Source of the DNA: Phoronis ovalis
Taxonomy: Eukaryota; Phoronida; Phoronidae
Reading direction: 5' to 3'
NCBI GenBank assembly: GCA_028565635.1
Contig: JAOXYB010028556.1
Location: forward strand, 1 to 15,218
DNA: 15,218 nt
Below the pieces are notes generated by a model that was given only the letters and a program-made list of their open reading frames with translations, ran no database searches and was not told the DNA's origin. Of this stretch, positions 1 through 14,336 are shown piece after piece. The translations under genes and the position numbers were made by a program. How positions within the stretch are numbered: position 1 is the first letter of the stretch; each line of letters begins with the position of its first letter.

Positions 1-849
1 AATGTAAAAAAACAATAATGTTAAAAAAATATCCTACACATTGGATGGGCATTAGACATGACAAATGTCTTGTTATACATTGACAAAGACCGCTGCTCGC
101 AATTAAGAGTCAAAGTGGATGCTTGCGTGCTTGGACTCAATTACAGACCAATAATGATGGTATAGGGTTATTTTTATACAGATGTCATTTTAATGACATT
201 TGAAGTGGTTTTATCAAACCATGTGTGCTCAAATTTTGCAACAAAAATGCATTGCTACTTGCTACTATTATGCTAGTTAAAATATTAATTAAAACATTTC
301 ACTGTTCAAATGTTGTCCAAATACAAAAAAAATAATATTAAAACTCTTTTACATGACAGGTCTTGTATCACACTTGTATCATGCATGCAAATAAACTATT
401 TTTACTTTATTCTTTAGTTGTACACCTCACACTGTAAACTGTAAAGTGTTTCTTTACGCAAGCATATTCCTATTTTTTTTAGCGCAAAGCCTTCTTGGCA
501 GCTAGCAATTCAGGCAAAAAGATATGCAGCGCCACCTACTACAATTCTTTTATTATTAGAAATGGGTTTAACATCTTGATTTGCGAGACTCAAGCAATTA
601 GCTAGCTATGCAAGATTCGTTTCAGGTGGAATGTATGACATCCTCTGAGCGACACTTATAAAAAGTTATCTTAGTTATACTTATAATAATAATTTGTTAG
701 GGATGCACTGAAGGAAAAGTATTTGAACCTGTGCTACAAATACTGTAGTAATTTGATTGACAGTTCCTACTGAATACTTGTATATAACACACCTTTTCTC
801 CTGTCATTTCATTATTTAATAAAATGTGCGAAAACCCGGCGGAACTAAC
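1..849. other. Left flank, no gene recognised
   Basis: AT-rich sequence with no open frame of convincing composition on either strand and no recognisable repeat family. The only notable site is the CTCF-like motif at 529-542. Confidence 0.5.
529..542 (-). promoter_or_regulatory. CTCF-like motif
   Basis: The minus strand reads GTAGTAGGTGGCGC, followed by T. It contains the AGGTGGCGC core and matches the CTCF consensus CCASYAGRKGGCRS at 12 of 14 positions. CTCF is present across Bilateria. Binding is not shown by sequence alone. Confidence 0.35.
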
Positions 850-868
850 CTTACTGTCGTCTGCCATT
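850..868 (-). CDS. Possible first coding exon of a neighbouring gene (uncertain)
   Basis: On the minus strand, AATTAAAATGG starts MADDSK and is followed at once by a donor, AAG|gttagt. It lies about 210 bp beyond the SelL poly(A) site. If real, the gene would run off the left edge after a long intron. No second exon is recognisable between 1 and 849, so this may be chance. Confidence 0.2.
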
Positions 869-1079
869 TTAATTATTCTAACCTCAAGAGCAAATGTCAT
901 GGAACTTTCTGTTGGTAAGTATCAGGGGACATAAGTCATGATGTGTCAACTGGAAAACTAAGGCCAAGCACTATAGAAGTTGCGTTTCTGTAGAAGTTGT
1001 TTTTACGGGTGAATGTTTAACGTAAAAAGAAGGAAAAACATGACATTATTTTTTTTAAATTTTCACTATAAAAAGACAT

Positions 1080-1309
1080 ACAACCTTTAAACTGTTATTT
1101 TATTACATAACAACAATAAAATTAATTACACAAATATAAAAATCAAATTAAGTTCCCTGATATTTGAAACCGCAGATCACATTTGAAACATTTCAACTAT
1201 TGTACCATACTATCAAGTCACTTCTTCCAATTGGTTTCGGAAGTAACCTTCATCAAGGTATAAAAGCTGTGTCAAATTCAAATGTCCAGTTCTAAGAAGT
1301 AGTCTTATC
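1080..1309 (-). other. SELENOL: SelL terminal exon: stop codon, 3' UTR and poly(A) signal
   Basis: The acceptor cttgttgtag|GATAAG begins an exon that adds Asp-Lys-Thr-Thr-Ser and a TAG at 1294-1292, in phase with ILK at the end of exon 5. The SECIS follows, then AATAAA on the minus strand at 1103-1098, so cleavage is expected near 1080. The compact order stop, SECIS, poly(A) favours this exon over reading straight through the donor at 1796. The exact 3' end is not visible. Confidence 0.6.
1200..1268 (-). promoter_or_regulatory. SECIS element (selenocysteine insertion hairpin)
   Basis: On the minus strand, the core ATGA lies at 1253-1250. An 11-12 nt strand (AGGTTACTTCCG) leads into an apical loop holding AAACC (AAA at 1237-1235). 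The returning strand GGAAGAAGTGAC supplies the partner GA of the non-Watson-Crick quartet (TGAC at 1220-1217). ACTTCC pairs with GGAAG/AGT through one A-A mismatch. Below the core, TTATAC can pair with GTATGG across an internal loop, as expected for helix I. It sits about 40 nt after the proposed stop codon and about 100 nt before a poly(A) signal, the correct place for a eukaryotic SECIS serving the two upstream TGA codons. Confidence 0.75.
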
Positions 1310-4300
1310 CTACAACAAGATGAGGTGAAATTAATTACCCGGGGGGGCAGTCAATATGAAAGTGGGTACCCATGTTCCAACATGGCTTTTCAAAAAGTCC
1401 CTAACGAAGTGAAATTCTGCAAAAAATACACCCCTAAGGATGTGACTTTGAAAAAAAACACCCCTAAAGAAGTGTCACACCTCCAAAAACCACCCTTTTT
1501 CACCATTTTAGCAAAAAAAAACCTAAGCGCGTTACGCACCGGCGATTCGAAAAACATACCCTTTCACATGAAATTTTGTTGGAACATGCGTACCCACTTT
1601 CATATTGACTGCCTCCCCTGGGATTAATTAATTGTACTTATTGCAAGGCGCAGGGCTTTGTTTCAAGATAGTTACTGTCTTTTGAAGCTATTTAATTGAC
1701 AGCAGAGTTGTGAGTGTCCTCAGGAACAATTTTAATAAAGTGATGTACACAAAAGGTACCGCATGTTGGCAAAGAATATTAATCAGTACAATATACCTTG
1801 AGTATTTGCAAAAGATAATCAACAGATGGTCTGTCAGTTGATGTTTTGCTGCAGTAAACTAGCAGCAGGTGTCCTTCGTTGTCTAGAATAAAGTCGCCAC
1901 CCATTTGATTAGGGTCATCTTTGATGTTTTCATACTTCTTTGGTAATGGTCTTCCAGCGAGTACCTGCTCTGCATAATATGTCATTGATTCAACACTCCA
2001 GACTTTAAATACTGATCGTCCAAGGCCAACGCTAGTGTACATTTTTTTCTTTGGATCAATCAGCATGGGGCCTAGCCATTTAGTTTCCTCCAGCCACCGA
2101 AGAGCACCTTCACGCATTCCAAAGGAAATTACTACCACGTAACTATTGGTAGCCTCTATTTCAGACTGCATAAAAAAGAAAATAATATTTTGCTTTATTT
2201 GTAAACATTCTCAGAACAGATATGAAGGTATAACCAGGAAGGTACAACTGTGGTAATGCAATGGTAAATCCCTGAATTAGAAGCATTTCACTACATTTCA
2301 ACAGCATTGGCACACTAGGGTACACAGTGAAAGCTCTTAAAATTCATACAGACAAGAAATAATGATACTAAACATTTTCGGGATGTATGAATTTGGTAAA
2401 TAATAATTTTTTGGAAATGCAGGTGTATGCAGTTTGGGAAATCTAACAGAATCTAATAAAGATGTATGAAAATTTGGAAGGATCTATCTTTAATAGTTTT
2501 ATCTATAATGTCTTGAAATCAAAGACCAAAGTATTGTCAGCAATGTAATGTCTTTTCCTATGTCCCCATATCTGCATTGGTATTCTGAAAAGGAGAAAAC
2601 TGAGATTGAACATACGTGCAAAAGTAATGCTTGAAGCCGTTCTTCATAAATTGAAGTTACTTGCAAAACATACCTGCCGACTTTCAATTTCTGCTATATG
2701 ATCTCGTCATGGTAATCATGCGAAGTGTCTTAGTAACACCATCAGCACCTTACCATTCCCCAAATACTTTTGAAGGGTTAGTGATTCATTTGTTCTAGCA
2801 TCTACCAGGTTTACATCTGTTGGACCCAATGAACCCAAAGATGGTTCAGGCTGTGTTTCACTACCACTGAGACCGAAGTCAACAGATTTTAAAAAGCTGT
2901 CCCAATCATCCTGGAAAAGTGACAAAATTGAAAGTACGCAGAGTTTATTGGTACATTTATTATTTCACTAATGCTATAAATTAGTGGATATTGGCATTTA
3001 CTCAATGGAAACATTACGGTTCAGACATGTCTCTCATCACATAGCATTCCAGTTATGACACTTGCCAACGACAATACTGTCAACAGACAGCTAGAAGACA
3101 TTGATTTTTATTAGCACAACACAGCATCACCCAGAAGATGTCCTAGGGATGAAGGTTTTGTTCAGTAAACAGTACACTACAAAAGTTGGACCATCCTGGG
3201 TGTCAAGTGACAATTTCTAATTATGCTTCCTGTGATCCAACTGATATGTGTACTTATACAGTTCCTTGTTTTTTTTCTTAAGTTATGCAAACTTATCTCG
3301 TTTAAAAATAATTGTGTACCTGGATTTCTATTAAGCTTTCATATGCTTCTTGTATGTGAGGATGCCTGTTGACAGAAAGAAAACATTATTGTCTAATTTA
3401 ACAATATTTTTTTCCCTACACCATCATATTCAAGTCTTACAACATTTTCAGTGTGTGTCTGTAGTGAAAGCATGTCATTTATTTATTACATAATAAAATC
3501 TGATAATATGAATACCAGAACAGTTAGAAAAGCAACTCTAGTATGATCATACATACAATACAATAGCAACACAAAAGTTTCACCACTAGATGGCACTGTT
3601 TTGCACATTTGTTGATGCTTGGTGAGTCTTGTTGGAGCTTGGAATACGTATTTGCAGAAATGACAAGTCAGTTATGATCTGACTGTGTGAAGTGATGAAA
3701 GCATAAACACAAACTGTGCCATCAGCTGTTTAATTTACAACTTCTCCAAATTGACTTATTGAATACAATACTGTAATTTAAGAATCTGAAGAAATAAATA
3801 TAAATTTGAAATACATGTATCTCAGTACCTGAAGTATTGTTTGCATATGAGATGAAATTCAGCCATGGAAGAAATCTTGAGGTGTTGAAAATTCTCTGTC
3901 AATACTTTTACCAATCCAAACATGCATCCAATTTTGTTGGAAACAAAATCATCTAAACATTCTAAATATAAAACAATACACTGGTAACAATGTGAATCAA
4001 ATAATTTGTTAACTTATATTTACTCAGTAAAACTGCATTTTCTAAGTATTAAAAGCTGCAAATGTAATTAATTGGACTGTAAAAAGACACAGAATGACAT
4101 ATAATATACATGTATATTGAGATTGTTGCAGTTTGTGCATAGTAACAAACGGAGACAATATATTTCATAGCCTGAATGAAAAATTGAACTTGACATGAGA
4201 TTAATTATATAATAAATACTTTATACTAACCAGTTGCTAGCCCTTTAGCTTTATCCAAAATAGATGATGTTTGTGTCGTTAAACATGTTAGTGCACTTTC

Positions 4301-4348
4301 CAATTCAAAAACCTGACTGTCACTTGTCTGATTCTCTTCGTTAGCCAT
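1292..4348 (-). CDS. SELENOL: Selenoprotein L (peroxiredoxin-like, U-x-x-U), six coding exons
   Basis: Coding exons on the minus strand, high to low: 4348-4231, 3961-3829, 3365-3320, 2910-2674, 2165-1797, 1309-1292. Each has GT/AG borders and phases close exactly (118, 133, 46, 237, 369 and 18 nt), giving about 306 residues. The start is MANEENQTSD, with context AGCCATGG. Residues 1-99 are helical. Residues 125-160 (LGSLGPTDVNLVDA... KVLMVLLRHFA) open a thioredoxin-like AhpC/TSA-2 domain. TGA codons at 2718-2716 and 2709-2707 fall at residues 164 and 167, exactly where the family has its redox pair: RHFA-U-LP-U-R. The frame then continues through VVVISFG, GPMLIDP and GGDFILDNEGH. Known of the family: SelL is an aquatic-animal selenoprotein whose two Sec residues form a diselenide; its substrate is unsettled. 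No signal peptide or membrane segment is seen, so it is probably cytosolic. The weakest part is the last exon: reading on through the exon-5 donor instead adds VYCTD and stops at 1781-1779. Confidence 0.9.
1338..1622. mobile_element. 285-bp inverted-repeat transposon (MITE) with 8-bp target duplication
   Basis: The termini are inverted copies of about 44 bp sharing GCAGTCAATATGAAAGTGGG and, after one mismatch, CATGTTCCAACA. The outer ends are CCCGGGGGGG and, inverted, CCCAGGGGAG. Perfect 8-bp direct repeats ATTAATTA flank it at 1330-1337 and 1623-1630. The interior (about 1391-1500) has degenerate repeats of about 30 bp built on A-run + CACCCCTAAnGA. An 8-bp duplication is typical of hAT- and P-type transposases, but the ends do not let me choose a superfamily. 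It encodes no protein of its own and is non-autonomous. Confidence 0.85.
1391..1500 (+). repeat. Degenerate ~30-bp tandem repeats inside the MITE
   Basis: Successive units start near 1391, 1421, 1451 and 1483. Each is an A-run followed by CACCCCTAAGGATGTG or CACCCCTAAAGAAGTG or a decayed form (GTCCCTAACGAAGTG, CACCC). Such subterminal repeats are often transposase-binding sites in non-autonomous elements; here that role is only inference. Confidence 0.6.
2166..2673 (-). other. SelL intron 4
   Basis: This runs from the donor gtatgt at 2673 to the acceptor tttttatgcag at 2166. A short minus-strand frame at 2499-2687 reads past the donor and is a shadow of exon 4. Nothing else is seen. Confidence 0.85.
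2674..2910 (-). other. SELENOL: SelL exon 4 with the two Sec-coding TGA codons
   Basis: This 79-codon exon runs from the acceptor cacttttccag to the donor CGGCAG|gtatgt. It begins DDWDSFLKSVDFGL and ends RDHIAEIESRQ. The TGAs at 2718-2716 and 2709-2707 are separated by TTA CCA (Leu-Pro). Conserved-looking coding sequence lies on both sides of each TGA and the exon phase is preserved through them, so readthrough as selenocysteine explains the exon better than a premature stop. Any conventional gene caller would end the protein after HFA. Confidence 0.92.
2911..3319 (-). other. SelL intron 3
   Basis: This runs from the donor gtacac at 3319 to the acceptor cacttttccag at 2911. AT-rich, with no repeat or gene recognised. 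Confidence 0.85.
3366..3828 (-). other. SelL intron 2
   Basis: This runs from the donor gtactg at 3828 to the acceptor ctgtcaacag at 3366. It contains the CTCF-like site at 3583-3596 and is otherwise featureless. Confidence 0.85.
3583..3596 (+). promoter_or_regulatory. CTCF-like motif in SelL intron 2
   Basis: CCACTAGATGGCAC matches CCASYAGRKGGCRS at all 14 positions. It lies between SelL exons 2 and 3, on the strand opposite to the gene. Confidence 0.4.
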
Positions 4349-4360
4349 GGCTGGAAACTC

Positions 4361-4440
4361 TAAAAAGAAGAAAGGGTGCAAATACCAAAGATTATTTTTT
4401 TAATAACTGTGTATACATACATCCATCATAAAATAATATT
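4361..4440 (-). other. Splice acceptor ending a SelL 5' leader intron
   Basis: Reading the minus strand, tgcaccctttcttctttttag lies 11 nt before the start ATG: a strong polypyrimidine tract and AG, followed by AGTTTCCAGCC-ATG. This implies that a non-coding first exon lies further upstream (higher coordinates), possibly near 6134-6200. Confidence 0.6.
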
Positions 4441-4476
4441 AGACACATAAATTATGGGGGCTGTAGGAGGGGTATC

Positions 4477-4556
4477 GCGAGCAGCGAGCATTTGGTCTGT
4501 TAAGTCCGAGCAGCGAGCATCCATTGTCCAGGACTCTTAAATGCGAGCAGCGAACT
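4477..4556 (+). repeat. Short array of CGAGCAGCGAGCAT units (left end)
   Basis: Copies at 4478-4491, 4507-4520 and (ending CGAAC) 4544-4555 are spaced 29 and 37 bp and separated by TTAA-containing spacers. Diverged copies occur at the other end of the same insertion. Confidence 0.7.
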
Positions 4557-4707
4557 TTATTTATTTGCCTCTTAGAAGCAAATAGCGAGTTATTTTCTTG
4601 TACTTGTATCCGCAGGGCACCACATTCGGTCACATCACGCTGTTTTTGTTTTCACTCAACTGCAGCGACCTTCAACCCTAGACCTTCCTACAATCATTTC
4701 CGCCCTA

Positions 4708-5292
4708 TCTCGTTATCAACCTACATGCAGACAACCCAATCGTCAAAGCCAAAGGTAATTGAAGTTGCAGTTAATATTTCAAGTTTCAGGAACTTGTAAA
4801 ATAGTTAAATCTGGTTTTATGAACATCGTACAATGTGATATCAGTGGTGAAGAAAATATGTCAATTATTCATTTAGACGAGGATATGTATCATGATGTGT
4901 TACAATACTCTTAAATATAATTATAAATCACAATTCACATCGCTCCCACCAGATAGGAAATTACTTATAAATAATCTCGGAAAATGTTACCCTAGTAAAA
5001 TACGACTCTTGATGATGATAATTTTGAACATGTAGTCGCAGATAATGTGGTGATGACAACAATGATGATATGGATACCAGCAATTATTACATCACCACAA
5101 GAGCAACCAGGACTGGCAGAAGAACTGGATTCCACTCTGGATGGTCAACTTCTCGTTTTGGCTGGGAGTGAGGACAAAAAGAAAGATGATTTGCATGTAC
5201 GCCATGTAAATACTGACAGTATTATATCTGAGATATTTTCTTTTTTAAACATCAATGGTGAAGATATTGTGATCAATTATCCATTAAAATGA
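4708..5292 (+). pseudogene. Coding-like frames, interrupted, inside the insertion; function unknown
   Basis: Three frames are open in succession. Frame one gives MQTTQSSKPKVIEVAVNISS, ending at 4799. The next gives SGFMNIVQCDISGEENM and HLDEDMYHDVLQYS to a TAA at 4912. The next gives FTSLPPDRKLLINNLGKCYP to a TAG at 5033. The second frame then reopens from about 5005 (TLDDDNFEHVVADN) to a stop at 5290-5292, ending GEDIVINYPLK. Composition is protein-like and acidic, but no domain is recognised. AATAAA follows at about 5449. It may be a decayed transposon gene or captured gene fragment, or chance; I cannot decide. Confidence 0.3.
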
Positions 5293-5890
5293 GGACACTC
5301 AATGCATGTTCTTGCATCATGATATGTCATATTCTCATTTAGGACATTCAGTATAGCCAGTTCAGAATTATGTGTTTAATTTATGACAAGTGATAATTTA
5401 CATGTACATTGTATATTATGTTGACCATAATATCTTTCTTTTTTAAATGTAATAAAGAACTTGTAACAATATTAATCTTGTATTTGTCATATTTTAATTT
5501 CAAACTGATCAAGTTCAATGCCTGTTGTGTATTCCACTGAGCTTGATTGAATTTAACAGTAAATATTACTAAAGACAACACTGTGTATTCTCATCATTAC
5601 AAAAACAATGACAACATTGGTGAATAAATTAAGTTTAGAATAAATTACCATAAATTCCAAAATATCCTAATATTGTAAAGGCATCTAGCTTCTCCATGTA
5701 AAATGTGAATGTCAATGTATACAAATTGATCAAAATTGGCTCAGTTTGTCTTGGCAAAAAAGAGTCACAGAATGCACCAGATTGCAGGAAATTGCATCAA
5801 ATATCTAAAACATTTCCAGGGAGGCTTGCCCTCAGACCACCCTAATTAGCTTTGCGCACTGCAAGCACTTGCCTGGAAAATAATGATTTC
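5293..5890. other. AT-rich stretch within the insertion, no gene seen
   Basis: An AATAAA near 5449 could serve the coding-like frames upstream. The rest is AT-rich with no convincing frame, passing into repeat-like sequence from about 5770. Confidence 0.5.
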
Positions 5891-5900
5891 GCGCGCTCTT

Positions 5901-5976
5901 AACTGGGAGCAGGGAGCATTTGCCATTTTTAAGTGGGAGCATTGTACCTTGGGGGTACCCCCTACCCCCCCATATT
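5901..5976 (+). repeat. GGGAGCAGGGAGCAT repeats and G/C palindrome (right end)
   Basis: GGGAGCAGGGAGCAT at 5905-5919 and GGGAGCATT at 5935-5943 echo the left-end units. The perfect palindrome GGGGGTACCCCC follows at 5951-5962, then CTACCCCCCCATA, inverse to the left end. Before this, 5770-5880 (ATTTCCAGGGAGGCTTGCCC and neighbours) resembles the kind of dispersed repeat common in marine invertebrate genomes; that resemblance is from memory. Confidence 0.55.
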
Positions 5977-6205
5977 ATAACTAAGTTATAACGGGGACAC
6001 ATAATTTATGATGATATATATGACACTGACTGACTATTTCATAATTCGACTCTCAGTTGAGCAGACAGTAACACAACTATTAAAGTTCTTTAGCGTTACA
6101 TATTTTGTATTTTTTTCTTTTAAAAGTGTTTACCTTGGAATGCTTTACGAAAGTTTTCCCATCTTGAAAAGAGGTCACAGTCACTCAGAATGGTCTTCCC
6201 CAAAA

Positions 6206-6213
6206 TGACGTCA
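6206..6213. promoter_or_regulatory. Perfect CRE palindrome TGACGTCA
   Basis: This is the full 8-bp cAMP-response/ATF site. In vertebrates SEC23A is activated by CREB3L2 through a CRE-like element, so a bZIP site here fits the secretory function of the gene. Confidence 0.6.
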
Positions 6214-6214
6214 G

Positions 6215-6232
6215 TGTGAAGGATTGTGGGAG
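6215..6232 (-). promoter_or_regulatory. Staf/ZNF143 binding-site match
   Basis: The minus strand reads CTCCCACAATCCTTCACA. Against the Staf consensus as I recall it, YWCCCRNMATSCMYYRCR, 17 of 18 positions agree (one T at an M position). Staf/ZNF143 drives the Sec-tRNA gene and several selenoprotein genes, and is common at bidirectional promoters. Confidence 0.5.
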
Positions 6233-6234
6233 TT

Positions 6235-6242
6235 TGACGTGG
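6235..6242 (+). promoter_or_regulatory. TGACGTGG, UPR-type bZIP element
   Basis: The sequence matches the TGACGTGG core recognised by ATF6, XBP1 and CREB3-family factors. It lies 22 bp from the CRE. A second exact copy occurs at 6724-6731. Confidence 0.5.
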
Positions 6243-6259
6243 CATCCGCTTCAAAATTG

Positions 6260-6357
6260 ACACGAAGCCGGTATGAGTTGACAGTGTTTATAGTCCTAAT
6301 AAAACTGAAATTTTTTGATTGAACACGGACAAAGTAAGCGGTATTTAACAAGAAGAG
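6260..6357 (+). other. SEC23: Probable SEC23 non-coding first exon (3' end)
   Basis: The first coding exon begins with an acceptor (tattttattgtag) just 7 nt before the ATG, so a leader exon must exist. The best upstream donors are AAGAAGAG|gttagt at 6357 and GGACAAA|gtaagc at 6333. The 5' end is not determinable and is shown nominally. Confidence 0.45.

Positions 6358-14336
<7,979 letters not shown>

Larger units (their letters stand above)
1310..1796 (-). other. SelL intron 5 carrying a transposon insertion
   Basis: This runs from the donor CAAG|gtatat at 1796 to the acceptor tgttgtag at 1310. If it is not spliced, the frame stops after five more codons (TAA at 1781-1779), and the 285-bp inverted-repeat element would then lie in the 3' UTR between stop and SECIS. 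Splicing removes the element and looks more likely. Confidence 0.55.
4457..5995. mobile_element. ~1.5-kb inserted repeat flanked by 15-bp direct repeats
   Basis: GACACATAAATTATG at 4442-4456 and GACACATAATTTATG at 5996-6010 match at 14 of 15 bases and bracket a distinctive segment. G/C-rich inverted arms lie just inside it: TATGGGGGCTGTAGGAGGGG on the left and, at about 5956-5976, the inverse of TATGGGGGGGTAGGGGG. Both ends carry GAGCAGCGAGCAT-type repeats in the same orientation. The inside is AT-rich with fragments of coding-like frames. This is probably a non-autonomous or decayed element. The boundary is uncertain because the inverted arms and the direct repeats do not coincide exactly. 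Confidence 0.5.
6200..6300. promoter_or_regulatory. Probable bidirectional SelL/SEC23 promoter
   Basis: Within 40 bp lie TGACGTCA (6206-6213), a Staf/ZNF143-like site (6215-6232, minus) and TGACGTGG (6235-6242). Good splice donors point away on both sides: CCAAG|gtaaac on minus at 6134, and GAG|gttagt at 6357 or AAA|gtaagc at 6333 on plus. Two divergent genes with leader introns around a dense motif cluster suggest a shared promoter. No TATA box is evident. Transcription starts are inferred, not seen. Confidence 0.5.

Noticed and set aside
697-900. 67-codon minus-strand frame as a whole gene
   Set aside because: No protein-like composition beyond the short MADDSK start; a donor site directly after those codons suggests at most a first exon.
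898-914. Plus-strand start MELSV followed by gtaagt
   Set aside because: Good donor, but no following exon before the convergent SelL 3' end and only 30 bp from the rival minus-strand start.
1325-1627. 100-codon plus-strand open frame
   Set aside because: It coincides with the inverted-repeat element; its peptide merely translates the A-rich internal repeats and terminal repeats.
2707-2718. Two TGA triplets as premature stops making the minus-strand gene a pseudogene
   Set aside because: Splice sites, phase and protein-like sequence continue intact on both sides, the TGAs fall at the family's redox pair, and a SECIS-like hairpin lies downstream.
4477-4556. GAGCAGCGAGCAT repeats as a CRISPR array
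   Set aside because: Units are short, irregularly spaced and diverged, in a eukaryotic transposon context.
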